Assembly: GCA_008921705.1 (NCBI GenBank) | Contig: VFFE01006977.1 | Coordinates: 1,715,290-1,779,289 of the forward strand | Direction: 5' to 3' | DNA length: 64,000 nucleotides | DNA from: Burhinus oedicnemus | Taxonomy: Eukaryota; Chordata; Aves; Charadriiformes; Burhinidae | Part shown: in pieces, positions 12,166 to 26,800 of the stretch | How the letters are laid out: each line of letters begins with the position of its first letter | Numbering within the stretch: the first letter of the stretch is position 1 | Made by a program: the position numbers and the translations under genes | Notes under the pieces: model-generated | Told to the model about the DNA's origin: nothing | Database searches by the model: none | What the model saw: the letters and a program-made list of their open reading frames with translations, nothing else

Positions 12166-15100
12166 TTACTTCACTAAACTGTGTACGTGTCTGTCACCAG
12201 TATAAGGAAGGAGGTGACAGAAATGAGAAGCAGGTTGTAAGAGCAAGCCCAAGGTCAGACCAAAGTGAATTTTAAAATGTAGCACAAAAGAGAAGACTGG
12301 GGGACGAAGCAGCCACAGCTGCGGGAGCTACACCCTGAACTCCCACAGAGAACAGCACAAGACAACAGCACATCTATCTGCTATTACGGACGCATACTAA
12401 AAGGAAATACTGCAGCACAAAAAGCAAAACAGTTGTAACTGCTCCTTACTGAAACCATGATAAGGAGCTGAGTGCCAAGATTTTCCAGTACGTGACACGC
12501 ACTAGAAACACGTAGAGGACTGCTGTTCTCTGGAAAGTACAACAAAACTGTTGTTTAGGGAAAAAAGATTTAACTTAGAGAAGCAATGTCAGCGTCAAAA
12601 TGAAGAGTCCCATCTATACAACTATTTGGAAAAGAGAGCAGAAATGTAATCCAGGAATTATATCGTCATTTTAATGTGCTTTTGATATATTTGCCCCAGA
12701 AGCCAGCCTTCAGTCCATCCTGAAATAATTATTTTTACAAAGACGATGCCCTACTGCAAAACACTGTTGAACATGCTCATATAAAAAAATACTTTAGATA
12801 ACTTCATACTTGACCATGACCTACAGCAACCACTTAATACTATTTTAAATTATCCTCTAATGTAGTGATAACTGACTCTCAGAACTCCCCCTAAATTACC
12901 ATGTTCTTTTACCAAAAGGGACTTGTAAAAGAATGTCTAGACCACCAGACAATAGGGTGACAGACAGAAAAATTGAGCTTTGTATTACGTATTATATAAC
13001 TAGAAATATTACAACCTTACTTTGCATCATTAAAAAAACCAACCCTTTAAGTGCTTCATAAACATTAGCAATAAATTAAATAATAGGAAGAGAGTGACTA
13101 CAGCTAGAAGACACCAAAAAATTCTGGACAGGCAGAATGAAGGAAAAGACAACAGAAAAACCTTGAAATAAAATAAGTTCTGAAACTCTGATACAAATGT
13201 GTATAGTGAATTTTGGACTGTCACCTTGTTCTAAATGGCAGCTTTTCTACTACCCCCCTCACACCCCCACACCTCCTTCACTATATTATACATCTTTCAA
13301 AAGTGAACGTACTGCTCTTTGCTTCACAAGGTCACGTGTTGTCTGATCACACTTGTGTTGATTGACAGGAACATGAAACTTTCCCATTTTGAACAGCAAA
13401 AACTTTTGAGCATAAAGCACTTTTCTTTGTTTCTCTTCTGATCTTTTTGGAAAGGCTTCCCACCTACCAGATCTTGCAGTGAACTCATAACCATTGTGCT
13501 TCTGTCAAATCACTGCCTACTGTCATTTAAACTCACCATTACAACACTATTCTATGATCAAGCTGATGGAGAAAAATATAGTAGACTACATCTTATTCAA
13601 AGACACATCTTCCTGAGCAGCAGAAGTAATGGCCCAAATTCAGTTTGAACAAAGTCAAGCTCAATGCTTAAGAATGTTTCCCACCCATTTTAATTATCTC
13701 CCTTTCCCTTATGCTGTGCCTAAGCAAAAATCTCTTAGGTATTTTTAGTTTAATATATTTGAAATACCACTGGCCCTCAAAACATTCACAGTTATCTGGA
13801 TCCTTCACATACACACACAAAACATTTAGTGCTTTGTCCAAGAAAGGAAAAGTGTTTCCTAGGTGAGGTTGTTAAAATAAGTAAAAATTAAAAGCAGATG
13901 GCTACAGTGCACCATACTTCTGGAAAGAATCTTGAATTCAAGTTAGTAACTTCGTCACTGGATTAAAGAGAACCCCAAATCAAAGCTGAATGCTGCAGAA
14001 CGTATCAGCCACAGAAAATCCACAGTGGTTCTGAGGAGCGCTGCTGAAGCATGAACCGTCCATTTGCCCAGGTGATGGATAAAAGGATATTCTACTAGCA
14101 CAGACAGACACCATAAATAAGAAGCTGAATGGAAGTCATCATCGGCTTATGAAACATAATTTCCAATGTTTAGATAAGAAATAATGGAGATGGTGACAGA
14201 CAGAGTCCATCTGTGTATCTGTTATAAATCAATTTGAACTAACCTCCCATACTACTACCACAACTTTACCTGCCAAGAACTGTCAAGAACATAAATCTTG
14301 TTAATCAGTATGAGAATCACTGTGGAAATTTACTAGGAGCACTGAACATCCTATACAGACCACACTAAGAAAGTATATTGCTTCTGCAAGCAGGAAGGCC
14401 CTACCTGGATTTTCCACCCATCACTGCATTGAAACCATTTAAGTTAATGGCTTTGATGAAGGGATCTAGCTCGTGTTCGGGCTCTTCCACACCTTCCAGT
14501 GGTCTGTAAAGACACAGTATGCCCACTGCTTGGTTTTCAACTTTGTGTAAGGGAAGCTCAAAACCTTTTATAATAAATAAATACTTAAATATACACTAAC
14601 AGCAGAGCAAAAGGGAACTCGTATGAGAAGACAGTCTAGCCGTTTTGTTGGGCTGGACTACTGTACTAGAGAAAGAAAGTGCAGAGGTCCCCCTGGGACA
14701 GCCTGAAGGAAGGAGAAGGCCAAGGAGCAGATGGCTGTACTTTCCACACAGATGTCGTGTGGGAATGGAAGAGCTGAAAGGCCTCCAGGAAGAATCTATC
14801 TATGCTTTGCCTGCATTACAGAAAGTAATATTCTGACCCCTGTCTGGAAACTGATCAGCAGTCAAAATTAGCTACATGTAACTAATTCTGCCCTCTGATC
14901 CATACATTTGTGTTCACAGCTGGAGAACGCCTGATACTCCAACTAAACTAGTGGAAACTGGAAATTTTCTCCTTTCAGTTTACTAGGAATGCAGATCACA
15001 GTTCAGAGCAGAAGCAATAGCCTAACATTTCTCCCATGCACTCCTCAGCCAAGTGCTGTCAGAAGAAACTCGCTGGTTCTTAATGTGGCAGATGTCAACT

Positions 15101-15924
15101 AGCGACACATATCTGAAAAAAATCTCCCATAAAAAAAAAAAAGTGCTGAATCCTCTTGATAAATACTTTGCGTGACTCTGTAGGATTATAAACCAACACA
15201 ATCGTTCTTGAATTCTTTGCTTAAAACACCACATTATTCTAACAAGTTACAACAAAAGAGGAGAAAAATTCCAAAATACCTCTTCAGGATTTGGATAATT
15301 TTATCCAGATATTTTTGCCCAAGACTTGATATTCTTAATTAATATTTTTTATTATTAACTACCTGCAAAATAAGTATCTGATCTATGTCCAGACCTGAAA
15401 CTTCTGTGTAGCCATTCCTCCAGGTACCACCCATCATTAAAAAAAGGTAGGATATCTAGTCATCCAAGCTGCAGAGGAAAAGAAAACCAACAGCATCGTG
15501 TTTAAATACCACACAAGACTCCATACTCAGAGTAACATTAAATAGGTCTACATGACCCATCTGGGGGCACAATACATCTAGGCTACGCTGTACTAATTGT
15601 AATTCAACTAGCAGAGGTAAAAGAGTAATATGAAGCACAAAGCTTCACAGTTACTGGTATCTGCGCTAACAAACTGGTGCTCATTTGCCTATTTACTTTA
15701 CAATCACACCTCAGTTATTCTTGTTGCTTAGACTTGATTTTTTCCACGCAGGCACGACACTAAGGGATATTGGTATGAATTTTGTGTAAAGAAAAAGTAA
15801 CAGGATAAAGTAATTTGAGTGCCATGAAGGCAAATCGTTCTTGTGGCAGTGAAGGCTAACCCATACTGGGCCACAGTAGCGCAATGATGGTGAGATCAAG
15901 AGAAGTGATTATGCCACTCTGCGT

Positions 15925-16445
15925 GGTATTCACAGGACCCTGTCCTGGAGTACTGAGTCCAGTTTGGGCCTCCAGTACAAGACACCTATCAACAAACTAG
16001 AGGGAATCCAGGAAGGCCTCCAAGACAATTAGGGGGCTAATGCATACGGCAAATGAGGACAGACTAAGGAAAGTGAACTTACTTGGTATGGAGAAAGCTA
16101 AGGGGGCATCTTCTACTATCTAAAGGGCATTTAGAAAAGCCTGGAGCACATTCTTGGCAAAGGTGCACAATGAAACGACAAAACCAAGCAGTCGCAAGTT
16201 GCAACTTGTTCATAATTCTACACAGACTTTAGGAAAAAAAATTGTTCCCCAAAAGACCAATTAAGCACATAAGCAGGTAGTATAGAGGCTGGGGACCTTC
16301 ATTCCTTGAGGATTTTCCAAACTGGGCAAAACTGCATGAAATCTGATCTAACATGGAAGACAGCCCCCTGCTTTGAGCAAGAGGTTAAACAAAATGACCT
16401 CCAGAAATCCCATCCAAGCCAAATTTTTCCAAGATTCTGAGAAAC
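15925..16445 (+). mobile_element. Old CR1 LINE, 3' half
   Basis: About 520 bp on the plus strand follow the order of the CR1 3' part: a CTGTCCTGGAGTACTGAGTCCAG stretch (CR1 ends of ORF2), a GGCCTCCAGTACAAGACA stretch, 'GGACAGACTAAGGAAAG', a CTAAAGGGCAT stretch, then the 3' region with AAAATGACCTCCAG, CATCCAAGCC and AAGATTCTGAG at the end. Many small indels close every frame, so this is an ancient copy. It is antisense to MSH3. Confidence 0.75.
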
Positions 16446-19400
16446 AAATGATTCTAAGAAACTGTGAAAGTTATTAAATGCAATTTAAACCAGCTGTATC
16501 TTAATTGCACCAATAAGAACAAGACTATACAGACTGGCTGCATAGCCTTTCTTACCTTACAGCACTGTTCTACCAAGCAGTTTCTTCTGTGCTGTAGCAG
16601 AGAGAGATGAGCATATAACACTTAATTTACTGTTTACAATGATCTATTAATGAGATCAGAATGGATCTGATGCTGGAATAATTACGGTTCCAGAGTTGGT
16701 TTGTGACCACATAAAGGTCTCAGGTGATCTGCTTTCACAAAGTCTTTCTCACACATCTCGGAAACTAAAGATCTGTGCTCTGAGCAGTGGATGCTCTCTG
16801 GAAAACTAAGGAATTTTCCACGCAGGATTCTCTTAATATGTCTTCATGCAGAGTACTTCAACCATCCAGTAGCTAGGAGATGAAGAGATACGCTCTTCTT
16901 TATCTATGGGCAAACTTCATATGCAACAGGAAGGACAGGACGTACCACTTAAGCTGATTATCTAACCATATTTTTCAGCTGAGACTGTGGCACAAGGTCT
17001 CATATCAATTTTTTTGATTTCTGGCATGCATAACTTGCTGTTCAGATTTCATTCTCCTCTCACGCCACTGACAGCACCACCTGAACTGACGCCAGCTGAA
17101 AGGATATGATAGATTATGCAATTACTCAGTCTAGTAGGTTTTTCCCTGTTTTCCCTCCGTTTGGAGGATCAGTGTTTGGGACACCTAACACGTTCAAGTC
17201 CCCTCTACACTACAGACATAAAAATATTAAGGCACAACAAGATCTTGCAGCTGTCAGCATTTGTAGCCACAGATGTAATTAGAGATGATAAAAAAAAACT
17301 ATTAAGCATCTTCATCCTAAGAATCAAGCCTACTCTGTTTTGAAGAAGCTTCAGTAATCAAACTGAGTCTGCCTTTGCACATGACCTATACCTTGCAAGC
17401 CTTTTTATCCTTTTTCAAGGAAGATCCAGCCATGTGTTGCTATAGTGCTTTTTTTGTAATGATCCTACAGCCTAGTATTGCTGTAAAACTGTATTATCCC
17501 TGATTTTCTTCCAAAAATGACTCCATCGGAGCTCTCCAGCTATGACTAAAATAGACTCCAATTCCAAACTCACAAAGATAGCCAGTGAGACACTAACTTC
17601 AAATCTGAACACAATACGCAAAATTCTGCTCTATCCCCACTCCTTTTTTCTTTGCTGTTACTGGAGTTATTCTCTTTCATTGCAGCCAAGCCATGACAGC
17701 ACTCTGGTTTCTGCTGCATTCTACCTCTCCCCAGTCTGACTGACACTTGTCGCACACTCTTGAACAAAACTTTCTAACTTGATCTTTCAGTCACCCAGTG
17801 AAAACAGGATGACATTTAAGATGGAGGGGGAGGGAGTCGAATATAACAACAAATCCAAGTATGGAGTGAGCGAGAAGTCCCCGAGGAAGTAATTTGAATG
17901 AAAGAAAAAAAAGGAGCACGAACCTTTACTGCCATGGGTTTAATTTGAGAGTGAATATTGCAGTCATTCTCCACAACAAAAACAAAAGAGGCTTCATGGT
18001 TTTGGTAAGGTGCGCTAATGGCAAACAGGATTTTTATTTTTAATAATTCTAACTCAAACAGAAATTTGGCTCTCATACATTAAAAAAAACCCTGCAAATG
18101 GTAGATGAACGTTCAAAGAAGTCTTCAGACCCTAAGAGTTCTGTGTTAATCCCCAGGAAGGCCAAATTCTGGTTTCTGGAAAGAGAAAGACAGCTGCTGA
18201 GTTTGGTCATGATTTGTCTTGCAGTGGCCCAATGGAAAGTGTAGTATCAACACAAAAGGAGGCTAGTTACAGCCCCACTGTTAACAGGGCACGTCCAAAA
18301 GAGAAACAGAGGTTCTCCATGATCAAGGGCACCTTTGCAGTTCTCAACCATCTCACAAAAGGAAAACTGAAATACAGAATGGTTCCATAAGGCCCTTCTT
18401 GTACCTGAGGAGGATAATCTCCAGGCTTGGTAATGAACACTGTAAACCTAAGTGACAAAACATATTCTACCCATGCAGAAAAGACTTGTACATTTTACAT
18501 TGTTATATACGTTGTTGTATGCCAATTCAGCAGGGTGGAGCTCACCTTCAGTACGTGCCTATTTTCTGCTCTCAATACACAAGCCTAGCCTGAGAACTGC
18601 ACTGTTATTAGAGCTCTTCTTGTGTGTAGCGAGGAAGAAGCAATAACAGATTCGGCTTTAGTCATGCAGTGCTCCCCTCTGGGAACAAAGCATTCCGGCG
18701 TGCTAACCACATATGTCATGTTTTAAAAGGGTTTCTCTGCCAATTGGTAACGTAGCCTGCCTCCACACAAAGTAGTACATGCCTACAGATACTGGTCACC
18801 CAATGTGCACTGAACTAAGAAACTATCATTTAAATCTCACTGCTTGAGCAGAATTTGGCATGAGGAAGTTCTCATCTGCCTCTGATAAAGAGCTTTATGT
18901 GTTTTGTAATGTTTTTAATAGAGGCTGCTGGACAGAAAACAGGAAACAGCTGGCTAGTCAATTACACTTTTAATTAATGTTTCCTTTGATAAGCTGATAC
19001 AGATTGAAGAATCTATTAGATGTGACGAAATGAACTTGTTAATTTTTCAGCAAATTATTTCAGGCTTTCCTGTGAGATATACAAAGATGCATAAACACAG
19101 TGACATTTCTAATACAATAAATACGAAGAGCGTTAATAATTATGCCTCTGTATACAACATTTTCTTTTCAATGCCATATTCCTGTAATTAAGAGTGGCAC
19201 ATTTTAACCATAAATGGCTACTTACCTTGATGTTACATTCTATGAAAAGTTAAAACAAGTGAAAAAAGCAGGGAAGTTATCTTTCCCATGGCTTAATTTA
19301 GTATGTAACATACAGATGCTATACACTATGTATTTTTCATACCCCTGCTTTGCTAGGAATTATGATCAATGAGCCAACAGCAAAAAGCTACATAATGTAT

Positions 19401-22400
19401 TTTACAAATGGAAAATACATTTGAAGGAAATGGATGAAGGCAGAGTAGGCTTAATGGTATGCTTTTTAAGAAAAAAAATGAAAAGGCAGATCAAGAATCA
19501 AAATTGAAAATCAATTTATCTCATGTTTACACTTCAGAGGTCTTGATTTGAGTGAATGCTCTCTCTGACAATGGTTCAGCCCAAAATATACTTTCCAATA
19601 CCACAAGACTGGACACCATCTCTGTAGAACTGAACTGAAAACAGAAGTGGCAGTTTTGTTTTGGTTGTTGTTTTATTATTTTTTTTTTAAGTAAGACAAA
19701 AATTTAAGAAAAAATAGTATCTTAATTCTACTGGCAACTCATACTTACTCTAACTTATTAGATTTTTTAAGTCAAGACTTAAGGAAACTAAAGAATAAAA
19801 ATTCTATTATTACCAATAAATAAAATGCTTACAATGTTAGAGGGAATAGAAGGATAACACTACTAAGTGAAACTGTTTATTTTTGTCAGATAAAGGATTT
19901 TCACACAAAAGACACATTGCCTCATTTTGTCCAGTTCCTGTATTTTAAAATACACAAAGTTGCTGGCATAACACTGAAATCTGTCTATAAAGAATGTTCC
20001 TAACAAAACCACAAGAATTCCCTTTACCTAGCTTCATATAAAGGGTACAAGATACTAGTCTACATTCTGTTTATACTAAATGATGAGACAGAAGCATCTG
20101 AAGAGACATCCCTATTAATACACATCCATTTCTTAACATGATTTGCATCTGAAATACTGTATGTGTAGTCCATACAGGGACTTCAGTTCCACGTTAAGTT
20201 CTCTCTCAACAACCAACCTAAATTGTACAACTGCCAACATGACCATGCTTCAAGACAAATTTTCATTTTTTTAAAAAAAAGGAGTTATGTTAAAAGAAAG
20301 GGGTTTGGTTTTGGTTTTTTTTCCCTTTTAGTTTATCACATCACGGATCCTGTTTAGAGCACAGCACTCATAAAACCAAGAGTACAGCCTGACCATCAAT
20401 TCAAACTGACATAGATTAACACAGCCACCAAACACAACAGCCCTGCCATTCCCAACATCTTCATTCTTATCTCTTTCATTTTGCACTGGCACAAAAGCTT
20501 GGACAATACAGTGAACTGAGACAAGAATCCTAACCAGTCAAAAATTTATCCAGAAAGAACAAATGACAATAGCAGTTCTTCACCTCAAACCAGGATAATA
20601 TGGTAATTATCTATCACAGGCTGATTAAACTGCCATGTGAATTTCAATTCACTTTTGTAACGTTAAAAAGCTACACAACAATTATTTGTTAGTTTGGCTA
20701 AAGCCTCAGCCCAAACCACGACACCTTTAAAACCTTTTAGATACAGCTAACATAATACCAAGAATCAAATATAACTCCTCTGTGATCACTACCACTTTAT
20801 TTGCCTAGTAGACTCCTAAAAGATATGTGCACACCTTAACTGGGTAGCCATGGGATTCTTCTCTTACTATTCTTGTTTTCCCCTCAGTCCCTCCCTGTCA
20901 TTTTGGGGCACAACACCACTGGAAATAACTCTGACACACCTACATTACCTTTGAATCTACAATATGAGCAGGTTAGAACAATTCTATAAGTATAATATGC
21001 AGTGATATTAGAAACGTAATGATTAGTCCTTTCATGTCAGAGCCGAGGTGGTTCGTCTCATCACAGTCCTTACCTATACTTTTTATAGCACTTTTGCATT
21101 GAAGATGAGCCATCATACTTCAAAGGCCCTACACTCACACTGACATACAGAGCTCTTTTCTGCCCGTCTTCCATATTACCAAAGTCACCACTCCAAACCC
21201 AGTACCTGTCTAATGGACTGTACGAAATGCAGGGCTCAGACAAAGTGTAGATCCAGATCCCTATGTTATGTGCATACTCAGGCACAGCGTGGCTAGACCA
21301 AGTAAGAGAGATGTATTTATTCTATCTAATCAAGAAACCTGCACTATACAAAACAGCATAAAACCATGCATCTTGACCAATAGCTGTCTCCACTCCTCAG
21401 GATTACAATTTTTTTTATGTGATAGAGTTGGCAATTTCCATGCTGCCAGGGCTCACAAAATTACATTATGATTTTGAGTAATAAACAGCAAATAGATTCC
21501 AAAATAGGCATTCCAAAAAATACTTTAATGCAAGTTAATCATAACTGTGTTTGATTATGATAGTTATGAAAGGACTTCTTTACTTAGGCAACCCAAAGGC
21601 ATTAGCATTCAAATTCTTATGCCAGATCAAGTCTGTGGGCTGAATCTGGCTGTGCCTGAAACCTGGACCACATTTAATTTCTCACATCCAGATTAGATAA
21701 CTAAATGTTTACTACTATGTTCACTATTATGTTCTCTATTTTCAGTCCTTTTCAGCTTAGCTTCAGGAATGTTTTCTACATCTTGATGTCTCTGTACACT
21801 TTAAGTCAGAGAGTATTATAGATTCCCTAGCACCTGAGAAGGACCCCTTCTCACAGCCTTCACTCTGTGAACCTGTGTGAGAAATCTAGCAGAAAGAAGC
21901 AGCATCCTTGGCTTGTGTTGGCTACACAGCTCCCTATTCTATGTTTAAACTCCAAGGCTGGCCAAACCAACAGTCATTAGGTGAGTCTGGTTGTAAAATA
22001 CCCACTCAAAAGAGGAGTAAGTGGTCTATAGCATCTTCTAGGTTGACTGATGATTTTCTTCAGCCCAGTGTAAATGCAGGTTTTCTCCACTGTCCTGATA
22101 ACGCTGCTGTGCATAAAACTGAACTCTGTATGAGCTTTGATGGTGACATTAAACTTTATCAAAAAATGCATTAAAAAGCTTGTCTAGGAAAATAGTGTTC
22201 CTTCAAATTCAGTCCTGTCATCAGTTTACAGTTTTCCTTAGTTATAGATCTTTTTTTAAGCTGTAAGCCAAAGAATATTGGCTGGGCTATTTTTCTTTTT
22301 CCAGCTAAGAATCCTTCATGAAACAAAGACTTTCTTTATGGGCAAGGAGTTTACAGAACCCTGTACAGCTCATTCATATAGAGATAACTGCTGTATTACA

Positions 22401-22771
22401 CGTGTATACTTTCACCTAGATTAACTCACAGCACAAATCCTTTAATTAAATTTCAGAGACAAATGAAGTATTTTGTTGTCAAGGCCATGAGGAATAGCAA
22501 GTATACTGTATTTGCAATATATACAGAATGTTTTATGGTGAGGCTTAACTTCTCCACTTTGAGATGCAAATCCATGTGGTACCTTTTCAGATAATTAAAA
22601 CAGCTTAAAAGATCAATTAATACTGTAAGTAAGGATTTTTGACAGCTACACAACTGTTCACCATAAATTAATGGCTTTTTTTCAGCCTTTCCCTCTACCT
22701 ACTTCTCTTTCTCTCAGATGCATACGGAATTGATTTTTTTGTATAGCAAATGCAATACTGCTCTGTGAATG
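16446..22771 (-). other. MSH3: MSH3 intron 8, segment without recognisable elements
   Basis: About 6.3 kb of AT-rich sequence with homopolymer runs (for example T-rich at 19680-19690 and 20320-20330). Open frames up to 88 codons (for example 21908-22174) show no family signature. No exon, RNA gene or clear repeat was recognised. Confidence 0.7.
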
Positions 22772-23880
22772 GATTTGATGGGTAGACTGTTTGGTGGATA
22801 AGGAATTGGTTGGATGGTTGCATCAACAGAGTAGTGGTCAATGGCTCAATGTCCAGGTGGAGATCGGTGACAAGTGGTGTCCCTCAGGGGTCCATACTGG
22901 GACCAGTAGTCTTTAATGTCTCCATCAATGACATAGACAGTCAGATCAAGTGCACCTTCAGCAAATTTGCAGATGACACCAAGCTGAGTGGTGCGGTTGA
23001 CACACCTGAGGGAAGGGGTGTCATCCAGAGAGACCTGGACAAGCTTGAGAAGTGGGCCCATGTGAACCCCACGATGTTCAACAAGGCCAAGTGCAAGGTC
23101 CTGCATGTGGGTCGGGGCAACCCCCGGTATCAATATGGGCTGAGGGATGAAGGGATTGAGAGCAGCTCTGAGGAGAAGGACTTGGGGGTACTGGTGGATG
23201 AAAAGCTGGACGTGAGCCAACAATGTGCACTCACAGCCCAGAAAGCCAACTGTACCCTGGACTGCATCAAAATAAGTGTGGCCAGCAGGGCCAGGGAGGT
23301 GATTCTGCCCCTCTAGTCTGCTCTTGTGAGATCTCACCTGGAGTACTGCATCCAGCTCTGGGGCCCCCAAAATGAGAGGATATGGACATGTTGGAGTGAG
23401 TCCAGAGGAAGGCCACAAAGACGATCAGAGGGCTGGAGCACCTCTCCTATGAGGACAGGCTGAGACAGTTGCCGTTGTTCAGCCTGGAGAAGAGAACGCT
23501 CTCGGGAGACTTTATTGCAGCCTTTCAATACTTAAAGGGGGCTTATAAGAAAGATGGGGACAGACTTTTTAGTAGGACCTGTAGTGACAGGACAAGGGGT
23601 AATGGTTTTAAACTAAAAGAGGGTAGCTTCAGACTAGATAGATGGAATAATTTTTTTTTTTATTTATTTTATTTTTCGTTACCGTGAGTGTGGTGAAACA
23701 CTGGAACAGGTTGCCCAGAGAGGTGGTAGATGCCTCATCTCTGGAAACATTCAAGGTCAGGTTGGATGGGGGCTCTGAGCAACCTGATCTAATTGAAGAT
23801 GTCCCTTCTCATTGCTGGGGCGTTGGACTAGATGACCTTTAAAGGTCCCTTCTAAGCCAACCTATTCCATGATTTATGAA
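22772..23880 (+). mobile_element. CR1 LINE, 1.1 kb, 5'-truncated
   Basis: This is the clearest long CR1 copy on the plus strand. An open frame from 22810 reads the reverse-transcriptase core: [15 protein letters not shown], then FADDTKLSG (the catalytic F-x-DD box), then [18 protein letters not shown] sequence. The 3' part includes the [11 protein letters not shown] region and ends with the usual CR1 terminus (AAAGGTCCCTTCTAAGCCAA then CATGATTTATGA). Stops and frameshifts after about 23316 break ORF2. An unusual T/A-rich stretch at about 23646-23690 replaces the normal AAGAAATTCTTTACTGTGAGG segment. It is antisense to MSH3. Confidence 0.92.
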
Positions 23881-26800
23881 TACCACCTTGCTCTTCACAA
23901 TGTTCTCTTGGTTATTCCTCAAGCCCTAAGAAAAGGCATTTAGTAAAAAGGGAAACGCATAGCCCAAAAGCAGTTTAAGACACGCAGTGAGATGGTGTGA
24001 AGTACAAAAAAACCCAGTGAGGCTGTCCAGGAAAGTTATCCTTCCTTCTCAAAACCCTGCACTTCACCAGCATATGTGAAAGATGAAAAAAGGTAGAAGG
24101 GTCTGACATATCCTCCTTAAGATGCTATCTGGGGATCTGCTGTTTCTCTCTCCATCTTAATGTCCCTGTCAGCCGTGACTTTGTATAGGGGTATGTAGAG
24201 GAAAAGAACCATGCCAAGCAGTTTGTTGCAAGGATTGCCTGAAATCTTGCTGGAGATGGGGACAAGGGCACCCTAGATACAGCAATCAAAAGGGCACAGA
24301 CATAAAGAGGTGGCAAAGACTCAAGAAAGCAAGCAGCACAGTTGCAAAAGAACAGGCAGAATGGAAGGAGGGGCAGACAGTTATCTTCCACCGGACAAGA
24401 AGCAAGAGACACAGGCATAACATAAAATAGGAAGAGCAATAGATTCAAGTAAATTTGCTAGAAATTGTTTTTAACTACATCCATCTGCCTCTGCAGAAAG
24501 ATTCTTTCACGTAAATGGAAAGCAAATATACATACATGGAGCCTTTTCACATTAAAAAATACTGCATTACTAAGCTTTGTACTTGAAGAGTTAATTACTG
24601 TAGTAATGATTTCAAATTCTTTATTAAGAATTGAGAAAATATCCGTGTAAATTTAGAAGCAAACTTAAGTGTGAATTTCTAACAATCATTTTTACTATTC
24701 CAAATACCCAGAGGAAGAGTCCATGCTTAAAGTACGCTCTTCATAACTCTAATTTACTGAAAGCCTCTTACCTATACTATCCATCAAAAAGAACAACTTC
24801 TAAAAGAGAGACAAATGCTGTAAGCCAGTCAGGCACAAAATTAAACTGTTAAAGACAGCCTGAAAGATATAGCTTGTTCCCTTTCTCAGTTCAGTAGATT
24901 GATGGCACATAAAAACCCATTTCAGTTTCATTTTCTTCAAAATTAAGGAAATTAATATATTCTGGTTTTGTGAAAAATAAATATATTCATGGCCTTTCTC
25001 TCTTCCCTAACTCAGGAGGGGTTGGGAACCACCATTACAAGAGAATTATTCTTCTCCTCACTTTAGTGTCACTGCTATCTGTATGTCAAACATGCAGACA
25101 GTTTCAGTCTTTCTCCCTCCCATACTTGTCTCACTTAGATCACTACCTTGTTTTCATTAAAATTGCTGAATTTCTAACTAGTGACACTAACAATGAGGGC
25201 AGGAAATGTGGGAAGAAGTAATGTCTGAGAAATTAACACATCCAAGGTGCCCACAATGCCACTGTTTCACGGGGAAAGATTTATGTCCTAAGACAACTTC
25301 AAAGAAGAATAAATTACAGAAAAGGACTTGTTATTAAAAAAATATTTTAGGACTTTAACAAATACACCCACAAAGATTCATAGGCTATTAAAAATATTTA
25401 AAAATTTGCATGCTAGGTTTAAGAGCTTAAGAGTCCTTCTCCATTTGAATATGTGCACTCTAGCTCCAGGTTACTGCAACATTTTCACTGATACTTGGAA
25501 CAAAGAAAAACATGCAACTGATGTTCTGGTTGTAAGAGCAAGTTGGGATCAGAAATACATATGCTGCTTCATAGTATGTTGGCTCCCCCACAACAGATCA
25601 AACTGTACATGTGCATTTACCCTTACAAAAGTCCAGTTAGATTACTTCTCAACAAAAACAGACAAGTTACCTTCACATTTAAAACACACAACATGCACAC
25701 CAGAAGTTACCATGAACCAGCCAACATGCAGGACAGCCTAGAGTATGGAGTTACAACAGCAAAGTACTGATGTAACTGGGTCCTCCTAAAAGGATTTTAC
25801 TTCCATTCAAAATTCACTTTCAGTCCAAACAGAGTTGCCAGTTGGGGGTATGGCTAGTTTTAAGAAGAAAAGCCGCTCACCTTTTGTTCTAGTCACCTCA
25901 AAGCATCTAAAGAAGTGGGTGGTTTACTGTAAAGACGTGAACGCTCTCTAGTATCTGTACAGTTAGTTAGTGGGACGTTCAACACTTTTGCAAGTCATTT
26001 GTATCTGTACTTTAATACAGGTGAGAAAACTTTCAGTTTTAAGCATGTGCATGCCTTCCCTCCTGTCACCTCAGTACAGTATCCAGTTGCTATACTGACA
26101 ATTGTAGAACTCTCCAATTTACACAAGCCTGTCAGATATAATGACCTGCTCTATCATGAAAATCTCCAATACGTATAACATCTATACCATCTTATCAGCA
26201 AGGCAAACATCCATTAGTAAATGTTCACTTCTTGGAATGACAATTGCATTATCTGAAAACTGTAAATTAAATTACTAATATGAATCACATCAGAATAATG
26301 ATGCCATTTGGGTATTTGGGTTATTTTATTTTTTTTTAAATCAGAGCAATGACCTCTACCTCAAGTTAAAAAAATTTCAAATGTAAATGAGAATTGTTCC
26401 TTCAAATTAGGATTATGGAACTTGGGAATTTATTACCATTCTCCACCAACTCACCTAATGCACAATTATTTTCCTCACAGATATCTAGGGAAAATTAGTT
26501 ATTGCTAATTGATTGCTTTCCCCCCCACCATCCCTACGACCAGGACCAGCAGCACTCCAGCATGGTGGTGCCACCTCCTGGAGGATAGAGGTGTAGAGCT
26601 CCGGGGTTCCCATCTGAGTTTGTAATTGTGAGCTTCAGCACCCTTCCCCGGCTGAGAAACTTCGACGGATGCCATGAAAAGTCAACTGTATATAAATATA
26701 TACTGAGAGAAATAAGCAAGTAACATCATAACGACCAGAGAGGACAATATAAAGTAGAATTACTTATGTGTCACCTCTGATCTATCCTATAATAATAAAT

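Larger units (their letters stand above)
9666..15924 (-). other. MSH3: MSH3 intron 8, repeat-poor segment
   Basis: About 6 kb of AT-rich intron. It contains a (TTTA)n run at 10626-10655 and a short antisense CR1 scrap at about 12086-12165. Short open frames on both strands lack repeat or protein family signatures and have no coding context. I see nothing else to support. Confidence 0.7.

Noticed and set aside
22846..23418. 190-codon minus-strand open frame
   Set aside because: It is the antisense shadow of the CR1 ORF2 at 22772-23880.
25328..25741. 137-codon plus-strand open frame in MSH3 intron 8
   Set aside because: It runs through AT-rich intron and ends without any family signature. Chance frames of this size are expected in 64 kb.
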